Part shown: piece after piece, positions 43,853-52,077 of the stretch
Numbering within the stretch: position 1 is the stretch's first letter
How the letters are laid out: each line of letters starts with the position of its first letter
Notes under the pieces: model-generated
The model's input: only the letters and a program-made list of their open reading frames with translations
Told to the model about the DNA's origin: nothing
The model's database searches: none
Position numbers and translations under genes: made by a program
Source: Spongiibacter pelagi
GTDB taxonomy: Bacteria > Pseudomonadota > Gammaproteobacteria > Pseudomonadales > Spongiibacteraceae
DNA length: 64,000 nt
Direction: 5' to 3'
Assembly: GCF_014705705.1 (NCBI RefSeq)
Contig: NZ_JACXLD010000003.1
Span: 341,557 to 405,556, forward strand

Positions 43853-45127
43853 ATGGCGAATAAAAACATAACGCTAAAGGGATTCCGATATGCATTGCTG
43901 CCGTTGGCGGTAGCCGCTGCCTTGCCGACGGTGGCGCAGGCTGAGTCTTTGGAAGAGCGGGTGGCGCGTTTAGAGGCGCAACTGGCTGAGAAAGAGGCGA
44001 GCAAAAGCAGCACTGAATATAGCTTTGGCGGCTATATCAAGCTGGATGCGATTTACAGTTCATACAGCAGTGGTGAGCGCGCTACGGCTACGGTTGGCGA
44101 TGACTTTTTAGTGGCTTCTACCATTCCTGTGGGCGGTAGCTCTGGCGATACCCATTTGGATATGCAAGCCAAGCATTCCCGACTTTGGTTTAAAACCAAA
44201 ACTCAGACTGACGCCGGTGAGATTTCTTCCCATATTGAAATGGATTTTGGGGTAAACCAGATTGGCGATGAGCGTATTAGTAATTCGTCGGTTTCCCGTG
44301 TTCGTCATGCGTTTGTGAAGTGGCAATACGATAAAAACAGTTCTTTGTTGGCCGGCCAATCTTGGACGACCTTTTTCAATGTAGCCAGCCTGCCAGAAAC
44401 ATTGGATTTTGTTGGCCCGGTGGGCACTATTTTTGAGCGCCAAGCACAGATTCGCTGGACTCAGGGCGTGGGCAATGGCGCAGTGATGTTTGCCTTGGAA
44501 AACCCTTCTTCAGGTTTATTAAGTGGCGGTGCTGCTGTAGGCGGCAGTGCTTATGATAATAATTCGATGCCGGATGTGGTGCTGCGTTATGATGGTAAAG
44601 CCGGTGATCTTGCCTATAGCGTGGCGGCAGTTGGCCGTGAGATTGCTTATAAAGAAGCGAGTACCACGTTTACTGGCGATGACAGTACCATGGCTTACGG
44701 GGTGAGTTTCTCTGGTAAGTGGATGTTGGGTAAAGACGACATCAAGTTCCAGTTAAACGCCGGCACCTTGGGGCGTTATATGGGTTTGCAAACCTATCGC
44801 GATGGTGTGATTGAGGCCAATGGCGACATTGAGTTGATTGATGCCGTGGGTGGTTTCATTGCCTATCGTCACTTCTGGTCAGACAAACTGCGCAGCAGCT
44901 TTGTGTATTCCGCCACCAGTGCCGATAACCCACAAAGTGTTCAGGGCGGTTCTACCCCTGAGTCTTACAACAGTATTCATACCAACCTGCTGTATTCACC
45001 AACGGCTAAGCTGACCTTGGGTGCGGAATATATTTTCGCGGAAAAAACCATTGAGGGCCAGGGTGCGAATGGTGAGGACAGCGGTGATATGGATCGCGTT
45101 CAATTCAGTGTCAAATACGATTTTTGA
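43853..45127 (+). CDS. DcaP-like outer-membrane porin
   Basis: 424 residues. A signal peptide ends VAQA, then a short coiled coil (SLEERVARLEAQLAEKE), then a 16-strand-type barrel ending in Phe (VKYDF). The N-terminal coiled coil plus the barrel with YSFGGYIKLDA is the DcaP trimeric porin pattern, a channel for negatively charged small organic acids. GGGGAG precedes the ATG. The gene lies directly ahead of the acetate symporter operon with similar candidate regulatory sites, so acetate or short carboxylate entry through the outer membrane is the probable job. Confidence 0.88.
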   Translation: MANKNITLKGFRYALLPLAVAAALPTVAQAESLEERVARLEAQLAEKEASKSSTEYSFGGYIKLDAIYSSYSSGERATATVGDDFLVASTIPVGGSSGDTHLDMQAKHSRLWFKTKTQTDAGEISSHIEMDFGVNQIGDERISNSSVSRVRHAFVKWQYDKNSSLLAGQSWTTFFNVASLPETLDFVGPVGTIFERQAQIRWTQGVGNGAVMFALENPSSGLLSGGAAVGGSAYDNNSMPDVVLRYDGKAGDLAYSVAAVGREIAYKEASTTFTGDDSTMAYGVSFSGKWMLGKDDIKFQLNAGTLGRYMGLQTYRDGVIEANGDIELIDAVGGFIAYRHFWSDKLRSSFVYSATSADNPQSVQGGSTPESYNSIHTNLLYSPTAKLTLGAEYIFAEKTIEGQGANGEDSGDMDRVQFSVKYDF

Positions 45128-45129
45128 GG

Positions 45130-45143
45130 AAGACTAAAGTCCA
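45130..45143 (+). promoter_or_regulatory. Candidate CrbR site upstream of the symporter operon
   Basis: AAGACTAAAGTCCA, a near-palindrome (AGAC…GTC), lies 65 bases before the DUF4212 start, almost the same distance as the acs site (67). It begins 3 bases after the porin stop codon. Confidence 0.45.
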
Positions 45144-45207
45144 ATAGCTGTCGGGTGGGATTAAGCGCATGCTGATCCTGCCTCACTGTAAAATTAGGAG
45201 AATAACA

Positions 45208-45474
45208 ATGGCATTTCAAAGTAAGGAACACGCCGATTCTTACTGGCGTGAAAACCTCAGGCTGATGGTTGTGCTGTCGGTGATCTGGTTTGTGGTGTCG
45301 TATGGTTGCGGTGTGTTGTTTGTCGACGCGCTCAACACCATTCGCATTGGTGGTTACAAGCTGGGTTTCTGGTTTGCACAGCAAGGTTCTATTTACGTTT
45401 TCGTGGTTCTCATTTTTGTTTATGCGAAAAAAATGGGCGACCTAGATCGTAAATACGGCGTAGATGACGAGTGA
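45208..45474 (+). CDS. DUF4212 small subunit of a sodium/solute symporter
   Basis: 88 residues from the ATG at 45208, which has AGGAG 7 bases upstream; an in-frame start 39 bases earlier has none. Two membrane helices (about 18-40 and 50-72) and a charged tail. Proteins of this type precede VC_2705-type acetate symporters and are thought to be their small subunit. The stop is 11 bases before the symporter start. Confidence 0.92.
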   Translation: MAFQSKEHADSYWRENLRLMVVLSVIWFVVSYGCGVLFVDALNTIRIGGYKLGFWFAQQGSIYVFVVLIFVYAKKMGDLDRKYGVDDE

Positions 45475-45484
45475 GGTAAGAGCC

Positions 45485-47218
45485 ATGGATCTACAAACTT
45501 TAACGTACTTGGTGGTGGGGTTTACCTTCGCCGTGTATATCGGTATTGCCATTTGGAGTCGCGCCGGTTCAACAAAAGATTTCTACGTAGCTGGTGGCGG
45601 TGTTCACCCTGTTGCTAATGGTATGGCAACGGCAGCGGACTGGATGAGTGCGGCCTCGTTTATCTCTATGGCGGGTTTGATCGCCTATATGGGTTACGGC
45701 GGCTCGGTGTTCCTAATGGGCTGGACTGGTGGCTTTGTACTGCTTGCTATGTTCCTTGCGCCTTATTTGCGTAAGTACGGCAAGTTCACCGTGCCCGAGT
45801 TTATTGGTGATCGTTTCTACTCTCGCACTGCGCGGATTGTCGCGGTCGTGTGTTTGATCATTATTTCGGTAACCTATGTTATCGGGCAAATGAAAGGGGT
45901 TGGCGTTGCCTTCTCGCGTTTCCTGCAAGTGAGCTATGAAGTTGGCCTGCTGGTGGGTATGGCGATTGTTTTTGTTTACGCCGTTGTCGGCGGCATGAAG
46001 GGCATTACCTATACCCAGATCGCGCAATACTGTGTGCTGATTCTGGCGTATACCGTGCCGGCTATTTTTATCTCGCTGCATCTAACCGGTATGCCAATTC
46101 CACAATTGGGATTAGGCGCAACTATTAGCGGCACCGATGTATTCCTGCTCGACCGTCTTGACCAGGTTATTACCGAGCTGGGCTTTAGTGATTACACCAA
46201 TAATGTTCGCGGCAGTACCTTGAATATGTTTGTGTACACACTCTCGCTGATGATTGGTACTGCGGGTCTGCCCCACGTCATTATCCGTTTCTTTACTGTA
46301 CCCAAGGTAAAAGATGCGCGGACTTCTGCCGGTTGGGCGCTGGTGTTTATTGCGATTCTTTACACCACGGCTCCTGCGGTTGCGGCAATGGCGCGTTTGA
46401 ATATTCACAACACCATTTCTCCGCCAAATGCAGAGCAAAACTTGGTGTATGAAGAGCGTCCGCAGTGGTTTAAAAACTGGGAAAATACTGGCCTGCTGGA
46501 GTTTGAAGACAAAAACGGCGACGGCATGATTCAGTACACCGCTGATGCAGCAACCAATGAAATGGTTAAGATCGACCGCGACATTATGGTGCTGGCTAAC
46601 CCTGAGATTGCCAAGCTGCCTAACTGGGTTATTGCACTGGTAGCAGCCGGTGGTTTGGCGGCGGCACTTTCTACAGCGGCGGGGCTATTGTTGGCGATTT
46701 CGTCTTCGATCTCCCACGACCTGTTGAAAGGGGTGATCATGCCGGATATTTCTGAGAAGGCGGAGTTGAGAGCAAGCCGGATTTCAATGGCAGGTGCCAT
46801 TGCGCTGGCGGGGTATCTTGGCTTTAACCCTCCCGATTTTGCGGCGGGAACAGTAGCACTGGCCTTTGGTTTGGCGGCTTCTTCAATCTTCCCCGCCTTG
46901 ATGATGGGTATCTTCAGCACCCGCATTAATAAAGAAGGCGCGATTGCCGGTATGGTGGCAGGTATTGCGGTAACACTGCTGTATGTGTTCCAGCATATGG
47001 GCATTATGTTTGTGGCCAGCACTGCGTTCCTCGGCGATATGAAGCCTAACTGGTTCTTAGGGATTGAGCCTAATGCCTTTGGCGCAGTGGGTGCGGTAGT
47101 GAACTTTGCGGTTGCCTTTGCGGTATCTTCGGTGACTAAAGCTACTCCGGATCATGTGAAGGAGCTGGTGGAGCATATTCGGGTTCCTACAGGTGTTGCT
47201 GAAGCGCAGGACCACTAA
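45485..47218 (+). CDS. actP: Sodium/cation:acetate symporter (ActP-like, VC_2705 type)
   Basis: 577 residues from the ATG at 45485, where GAGGTAAGAG lies upstream; the in-frame reading from 45464 overlaps the preceding gene. SSS-family symporter with about 13 helices. Signature regions are AADWMSAASFISMAGLI and GTAGLPHVIIRFFTVP. A long soluble loop (about 300-370) is typical of the VC_2705 subtype. It imports acetate and short carboxylates. It follows DUF4212 and lies near acs and crbR, completing an acetate-scavenging set. Confidence 0.92.
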   Translation: MDLQTLTYLVVGFTFAVYIGIAIWSRAGSTKDFYVAGGGVHPVANGMATAADWMSAASFISMAGLIAYMGYGGSVFLMGWTGGFVLLAMFLAPYLRKYGKFTVPEFIGDRFYSRTARIVAVVCLIIISVTYVIGQMKGVGVAFSRFLQVSYEVGLLVGMAIVFVYAVVGGMKGITYTQIAQYCVLILAYTVPAIFISLHLTGMPIPQLGLGATISGTDVFLLDRLDQVITELGFSDYTNNVRGSTLNMFVYTLSLMIGTAGLPHVIIRFFTVPKVKDARTSAGWALVFIAILYTTAPAVAAMARLNIHNTISPPNAEQNLVYEERPQWFKNWENTGLLEFEDKNGDGMIQYTADAATNEMVKIDRDIMVLANPEIAKLPNWVIALVAAGGLAAALSTAAGLLLAISSSISHDLLKGVIMPDISEKAELRASRISMAGAIALAGYLGFNPPDFAAGTVALAFGLAASSIFPALMMGIFSTRINKEGAIAGMVAGIAVTLLYVFQHMGIMFVASTAFLGDMKPNWFLGIEPNAFGAVGAVVNFAVAFAVSSVTKATPDHVKELVEHIRVPTGVAEAQDH

Positions 47219-47306
47219 TTAGCTACTACACTCGTTATCTTGGCATCCAGCGGTACTGAAAAATGGGTTCCGTTGGTTGCCAAGCTAACTTCGTTCGTGA
47301 CGCTAA
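47219..47306. repeat. Nested palindrome between the symporter and the next gene
   Basis: The outer arms TTAGC (47219-47223) and GCTAA (47302-47306) enclose an imperfect 18-base stem from CTTGGC (47239-47244) to GCCAAG (47279-47284). It begins directly after the symporter stop. There is no T-run. It could stabilise the upstream message or be a small dispersed palindromic element. Confidence 0.5.
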
Positions 47307-47348
47307 TTGATAGTAATAAGAAAATAAAAAAGTAAGGTTGTGAGTTGT

Positions 47349-47849
47349 ATGAGCTTTCTAACCAATAAACATTTTGTTATTGCGCTAATTGTGGCGCCGA
47401 TCCTTGCGGTGATCGCCTATTTTGCTGTGGATCGTGCGGTAACTGAACCGCCCCAACAGGCCGTGGCTGGGCAAGATTATCCGCTAGTAGCTGCATCAAA
47501 TTGCCGTTATAGCAGCGGCCGCTGCACAATGAAAAATGGCAATTTCAATGTGACGATTACCCCTGAGTTTGAAGCAGCAAATTTATTGCGGCTGCATTTG
47601 CAGTCGGCATTTCCGGTTACTAAAGTCAGTTTGGCGTTGGTGCCAAATGCCGAGGCGAATTATCCGCCCCTAGAAATGGAACAGGTAGAAGGCGATGCGC
47701 AGAGCTGGGTGATTACCACCACGTTGCCAGAGTCTGAAAATCCTTTATTGCGTTTAGTTGTAGAAGCGGAAGGTAGCCGCTATTTTGGAGAGACTGGGCT
47801 GGCGTTTCGCGATTATGAAACCAGCTACCATGAAGACTTTCGGAAATAA
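47349..47849 (+). CDS. Membrane-anchored periplasmic protein of unknown function
   Basis: 166 residues from ATG 47349; a GTG 9 bases earlier is an alternative start. One N-terminal membrane helix (about 8-28), then a soluble domain rich in beta-strand. One Cys pair (CRYSSGRC, about 53-60) could form a disulphide. The central part (VTITPEFEAANLLRLHLQS) and the C-terminal FGETGLAF look like a small Ig-like or FixH-like fold. I do not recognise a family with confidence. It lies between the symporter and the CBS/DUF294 gene in the same direction, so it may belong to the acetate operon. Confidence 0.75.
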   Translation: MSFLTNKHFVIALIVAPILAVIAYFAVDRAVTEPPQQAVAGQDYPLVAASNCRYSSGRCTMKNGNFNVTITPEFEAANLLRLHLQSAFPVTKVSLALVPNAEANYPPLEMEQVEGDAQSWVITTTLPESENPLLRLVVEAEGSRYFGETGLAFRDYETSYHEDFRK

Positions 47850-47869
47850 TGATTTCGAGGGAGAACTAG

Positions 47870-49705
47870 GTGGAAGCAAACCATCCTGAGCTTGCCCTGA
47901 TTAGCGATTTTCTCGCCAACTGTCTGCCTTTTGATAGCCTCGATAGTGTCACTCTACTTGAGCTGGCCGAACAATTTGAAATTGCGTATTACCGTCATGG
48001 CCACCGTTTTTCGGTTGCCGATGGCGAGGGTTTACTTCTTCTACGCAGCGGCGCGGTAGACCAATTTGGCGAAGAGGGCATTAGCCAGCGTTTGGAGTCT
48101 GGAGAGTCCTTTATTCTACCGCCAGAAACCCAAGGTGTTCGTTTTACCGCCTTTGAAGACTCTCTGATTTATCACTTACCTGAAGATGCGTTTGCGGCTT
48201 TGTGTGCTCGCTTTCGTCATGTTGACCGTTATTTTCGCAGCCGCCGGGAACGGCGATTGCGTAGGGCGGCGCGCTATCGAGTACAGGCGGATTATTACAG
48301 CCGAGCGGTTGCCGATGTTATGAGTTCGCCGCCACTCACCGTTACGCCTGAAACCTCGATTTTTGAAACTGCTGAATTGATGACCGCAAAACGCGTGTCC
48401 AGTGTGTTGGTTGAGCGTGACGGGCAGTTATTGGGAATTGTGACTGACCGCGATTTGCGCTCTCGGGTTTTGGCGGCGGGGCGTAATGGGGAAGTGACGA
48501 TTATTTCGGTTATGACCCAGCAGCCGCGCACGGTTGCTCTGCAAGCGAATTTGTTTGATGCCGTTTTAATAATGGCGGACAAACGCGTACATCACTTGCC
48601 GGTGGTGGATGAGCAAGGGCGCGCCTGCGGCATGGTAACGACCTCTGATATTCAGCTGGCGCGTGAAGATGATCCCCTGTTTTTTGTGCAGCGAATAGGG
48701 CGCGCCAATTCGGAAGAGCAATTAGCCACTATGATGCAGCGCCTGCCGGAAATGTTTCGGCAATGGGTGGCGGCGGATACGCAAAGTCATCAAATTGCGC
48801 GGCTCACTACCACGATTAGCGATGCCGTAACGCGGCGATTAATTGAGTTGGCACAACTGGAATTAGGGCCTGCACCGGCAAAATTTTGCTGGTTGGGTTT
48901 TGGTTCTCAGGCCCGTGGTGAACAGTTGCTGGGTGGTGATCAGGATAATGGTTTGCTGATTGAAGATGGTCTTAATGAGTCGCAAAAACATTGGTTTGAG
49001 CAACTTGGGAAGCGGGTTTGCGATGGCTTGAATGCCTGCGGTTATGTTTATTGTCCCGGTGGGGTGATGGCGAGTACACCTGAGTGGCGCAAGGAGTTGG
49101 GCGAGTGGCGTAAAACCGTGGATGCGTGGCTGCGCAGTCCTAGCTCTGCGGCGGTAATGCGGGTAAGTATTTTTTTCGATCTGCGGTCTATTTATGGTGA
49201 GGTTTCGCTGTGCGAAAACCTGCAAATCTATATGCTAAGTCAAACCCAAAAGAACAGTATTTTCTTGGCGTCTTTGGCTGAGAATGTGTTGTCTTCTACG
49301 CCGCCACTGGGTTTGTTTGGCCGCTTACTGGTAGAGCGGGGCGGTGAACACAGTCGCGAGCTCGATTTGAAAAAGCGCGGTATTTTGCCGATTGTAGAAA
49401 TGACGCGCCTACATGCTTTGGCCAATGGGCTGGCAGAAGTGAACACCTATGCGCGCCTTCACGCCTTGGCAAAAATGGGGGTGATCAGTTTGGCAGACAG
49501 CCGCAATATGGAAGATGCCTACACGCTCATAAATAGTATTCGCCTAAAGCAGCAGGCTCGGCAATTGGCCGACGGTGAAACGCCGAATCATTTTCTGAAA
49601 CCGGAATCGCTCAGTCGCTTGCAGCGGCAACATTTAAAACAGGCTTTTGGCATTGTCCGCCAAGCGCAAGATAGTGTGCGCCTAAATTACCGCTCGGGTA
49701 TTTAG
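47870..49705 (+). CDS. cNMP-like/CBS/DUF294 putative signal-transduction nucleotidyltransferase
   Basis: 611 residues, GTG start with GAGGGAGA upstream. Order: degenerate cyclic-nucleotide-binding-like domain (about 15-115), two CBS domains (about 145-270; VADVMSSPPLTV and VMTQQPRTV start them), DUF294 nucleotidyltransferase domain (about 290-430, with GFGSQARGEQ and GDQDN as the nucleotidyltransferase signature), then a substrate-binding C-terminal domain. Genes of this type regularly accompany actP-like symporters, where a role in sensing adenylate state or modifying a regulator is suspected. It is 1 base ahead of the exonuclease gene. Confidence 0.9.
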   Translation: MEANHPELALISDFLANCLPFDSLDSVTLLELAEQFEIAYYRHGHRFSVADGEGLLLLRSGAVDQFGEEGISQRLESGESFILPPETQGVRFTAFEDSLIYHLPEDAFAALCARFRHVDRYFRSRRERRLRRAARYRVQADYYSRAVADVMSSPPLTVTPETSIFETAELMTAKRVSSVLVERDGQLLGIVTDRDLRSRVLAAGRNGEVTIISVMTQQPRTVALQANLFDAVLIMADKRVHHLPVVDEQGRACGMVTTSDIQLAREDDPLFFVQRIGRANSEEQLATMMQRLPEMFRQWVAADTQSHQIARLTTTISDAVTRRLIELAQLELGPAPAKFCWLGFGSQARGEQLLGGDQDNGLLIEDGLNESQKHWFEQLGKRVCDGLNACGYVYCPGGVMASTPEWRKELGEWRKTVDAWLRSPSSAAVMRVSIFFDLRSIYGEVSLCENLQIYMLSQTQKNSIFLASLAENVLSSTPPLGLFGRLLVERGGEHSRELDLKKRGILPIVEMTRLHALANGLAEVNTYARLHALAKMGVISLADSRNMEDAYTLINSIRLKQQARQLADGETPNHFLKPESLSRLQRQHLKQAFGIVRQAQDSVRLNYRSGI

Positions 49706-49706
49706 A

Positions 49707-50327
49707 GTGCTGCAGGCGTGGAAGCTGGCTTGGCAGCGCTGGCGTTATCGCAATGCGGTTAGCCCGGAATTACATGCTTGTTGGCAACGCCCTCCGCAGC
49801 TCGATAAATTTCTGGTGGTGGATATAGAAACAAACTCGCTCGATGCCAAGCAGGGCGAAGTGGTGAGTTTGGCCTGGGTTGCCGTGAATGCAAATCGGAT
49901 TGTTTTGAAAAACAGCGAGCATTTGCTGGTGCTGGGCAATCAAAGCGTTTCAGAAAGTGCCGGTTTTCATTTGCTGCGAGATTGTGAACGGTCGCAGGGT
50001 TTGCCGGTAAAAGACGTTATGGCGCTGTTTTTGGCGGCGGCAGCTGGGCGCACCTTGGTGTTTCATTATGCGGGCCTCGATATGGCCTTTTTGAATACAC
50101 TCTCACGTAAGCTTTATGCCGCGCCGTTATTGTTACCGTTTATAGATACGCTGGAAATTGAAAAACAGAAAATGCAGCGTCGAGATCAGCCCATTGTGAA
50201 GGGGGATTTACGTTTGGGCGCTTGCCGCAAGCGCTATGGTTTGCCGGAATATCCTGCTCATAATGCGTTTAATGATGCTCTGGCGACGGCGGAGTTGTTA
50301 TTGGCGCAAAAGCAGGTGCTTGCTTAA
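49707..50327 (+). CDS. DEDD-family 3'-5' exonuclease
   Basis: 206 residues with a GTG start 1 base after the DUF294 stop. Exonuclease motif I is DIETN (about 38-42). Motif II is near HYAGLDMAF. Motif III is HNAFNDALAT, the H-x(4)-D type of DnaQ-like enzymes. The usual pairing with DUF294 and actP-like genes is preserved. The substrate, a small RNA, DNA or nucleotide, is unknown. Confidence 0.9.
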   Translation: MLQAWKLAWQRWRYRNAVSPELHACWQRPPQLDKFLVVDIETNSLDAKQGEVVSLAWVAVNANRIVLKNSEHLLVLGNQSVSESAGFHLLRDCERSQGLPVKDVMALFLAAAAGRTLVFHYAGLDMAFLNTLSRKLYAAPLLLPFIDTLEIEKQKMQRRDQPIVKGDLRLGACRKRYGLPEYPAHNAFNDALATAELLLAQKQVLA

Positions 50328-50336
50328 GTTTTATTG

Positions 50337-50756
50337 TTAATGCACCCAATCTTCATAGTTAAGGCCGGGTACTCTGCTGAATTCACGGGTATTGTTGGTA
50401 ACCAATATGCAGCTTGTTGCAATTGCATGGCCGGCGATAGCTGTATCATTCGCGCCGATTGGTGTTCCAGATTCTGATAGTTGGCGCTTAATTTCGGTAG
50501 CGGCATCGACCGCGTCTCGGTCCCAAGCCAGAATCGCATCAAGCCGTTTAACAAACTCTTCAACCAATGTTGCGTGCTTGGGTGAGGCTTTTTTGCCGAT
50601 ACTGCCATACTTCATTTCAGCATAGGTGATCGCAGAAATCACCAGACGGTGCTGACTCTCTACCAGAGTCTGCATTCGTCTTAATACCTCCTCAGGATGT
50701 TCGCGCATAATAAAGCTGCAAATACAGGTGTCCAGCATGTAGGTTGCCTTGCTCAC
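50337..50756 (-). CDS. vapC: VapC toxin, PIN-domain ribonuclease
   Basis: 139 residues of the PIN fold. The first acidic residue is in YMLDTCICSF (Asp9), Glu in TYAEMKYG, and Asp residues in the GANDTAIAGHA region. It cleaves tRNA or rRNA when free of antitoxin. Its ATG overlaps the antitoxin stop (ATGA), ensuring coupled synthesis. It converges on the exonuclease gene 9 bases away. Confidence 0.92.
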   Translation of the reverse strand: MSKATYMLDTCICSFIMREHPEEVLRRMQTLVESQHRLVISAITYAEMKYGSIGKKASPKHATLVEEFVKRLDAILAWDRDAVDAATEIKRQLSESGTPIGANDTAIAGHAIATSCILVTNNTREFSRVPGLNYEDWVH

Positions 50757-50983
50757 AGGCTAAACCGCCCTTCATCACTGACTACGTTTTCTCGCTCTTC
50801 CAGAAATCCTGAATCCGCTTTGTCGCATTCAGCAAATGATGACCAATCGGGCCGTACTGGGCGCAATATAATACTGTTGCCCTCTTGAACAATTTCTAGC
50901 TCGTTCACGCCTGGAAAATCCATGTCTTTGGGTAAGCGAACGGCGCGGTTATTGCCGTTTTTGAAGATGGATACCGTTCTCAT
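50753..50983 (-). CDS. vapB: VapB antitoxin (AbrB-type)
   Basis: 76 residues from the ATG at 50983, chosen because GAGAGG precedes it; an in-frame ATG at 51007 lies upstream of that ribosome site. An N-terminal AbrB/SpoVT swapped-hairpin DNA-binding domain (VSIFKNGNNRAVRLP) is followed by an acidic toxin-binding tail. It neutralises VapC and should repress its own promoter, where three palindromes lie. Confidence 0.92.
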   Translation of the reverse strand: MRTVSIFKNGNNRAVRLPKDMDFPGVNELEIVQEGNSIILRPVRPDWSSFAECDKADSGFLEERENVVSDEGRFSL

Positions 50984-51003
50984 AACATGTTGCCTCTCAG
51001 TTT

Positions 51004-51054
51004 GCATATGCTTGGCATATGTATCTATGCTAGCATGCCCGACCTATGTGTCAA
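51004..51054 (-). promoter_or_regulatory. vapBC promoter with palindromic operators
   Basis: On the minus strand TTGACA (51054-51049) and TAGCAT (51032-51027) form -35/-10 with 16-base spacing. ATGCTAGCAT (51027-51036) is a perfect palindrome over the -10. GCATATGC (51004-51011) and GCATATGT (51015-51022) follow toward the antitoxin. Repeated palindromes at the start of a toxin-antitoxin unit suit VapBC autorepression. Confidence 0.65.
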
Positions 51055-51142
51055 TAAGGCTTTTCTTTGGCATTACAGGCATTATTGTCGCTAGCCGTTT
51101 TGAGCGAGTACACTAGCGCCTGATTTTAGTAAGGATATTGGT

Positions 51143-52075
51143 GTGTCGGTCGAATTAGACGAAGTCAGTAAATTTTCTCGGTGTATGGTGGATGAAGACA
51201 CCGAATTTCACTTCTCTTTGCTTGGCTTAAAAGTGATTGATGTCGATCGCTGCAAAGCCAGTATGAAAATGCCGTATAGCGACATTATTGTGGGTGATCC
51301 TGAAACCGGGGTGATTCACGGTGGGCCGATTACCGCTTTGTTAGACACTTGTTGTGGCTTCTCTGCTGCTTCTGCGCAGACCCATTTGGCGATGACGCCG
51401 ACCATTGATTTACGCATTGATTATATGACCTCTGCCAAGCCCGGTATTGATGTGATTGCCGAGGCCGAGGTGTATCGCAATACCGAGCATGTGATTTTTA
51501 CTCGGGCCATTGCTCATCAGGGCGATAGGGAGCGGCCGGTCGCGTTTGCGACGGGAACCTTTTTTAATTTGCCTCCTGAAACCTTTGAAGATTTACGTCA
51601 GGCCTTCGACTCTGGTGTGTTGTCGTCATTGCGCGATTCGGTTCAAACCCAGCCAGAAGCGCCCGCCGAGTTGGGTGATTCTGAAATAGATGCACAGATT
51701 AACCGCGTACCTTATGCGCGTACTTTGGGCATACGCGCACTGCCAGAAGAGGGCTGTTTTGTATTGCCGCCCAAGCGCACGAATATTGGTAACTTCACCC
51801 TGCCATCGCTGCATGGCGGCGCGATTTCTGGTTTTATGGAATTGTCGGCATTGGTTGCCGTGTTGCAAAAAACGGGAATGGAAAGTATTCCCAAGGTGAT
51901 TGATATCAGCGTGGATTATTTGCGCGCCGGCCGATTCCAAGAAACCTTCTCGCGCTGCACCATTAATTATCTGGGACGCCGCATGATCAATGTGTCAGTT
52001 GTGGCTTGGCAAGATGATGAGAGCAAGCCCATCGCGACATCGCGGGTGCAGTTTCTTGTGAAGGAATCGGAATAA
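51143..52075 (+). CDS. Double-hotdog acyl-CoA thioesterase-like protein
   Basis: 310 residues, GTG start with AAGGA upstream. Two PaaI-type hotdog domains in tandem: the first (about 20-145) has GVIHGGPITALLDTCCG, the second (about 190-305) has LPSLHGGAISGFMELSA. Both carry the helix-entry HGG of thioesterases. It probably hydrolyses acyl-CoA or aryl-CoA esters in the cytoplasm; the exact substrate is not visible. It converges on the acyltransferase gene with 2 bases between the stops. Confidence 0.85.
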   Translation: MSVELDEVSKFSRCMVDEDTEFHFSLLGLKVIDVDRCKASMKMPYSDIIVGDPETGVIHGGPITALLDTCCGFSAASAQTHLAMTPTIDLRIDYMTSAKPGIDVIAEAEVYRNTEHVIFTRAIAHQGDRERPVAFATGTFFNLPPETFEDLRQAFDSGVLSSLRDSVQTQPEAPAELGDSEIDAQINRVPYARTLGIRALPEEGCFVLPPKRTNIGNFTLPSLHGGAISGFMELSALVAVLQKTGMESIPKVIDISVDYLRAGRFQETFSRCTINYLGRRMINVSVVAWQDDESKPIATSRVQFLVKESE

Positions 52076-52077
52076 AA

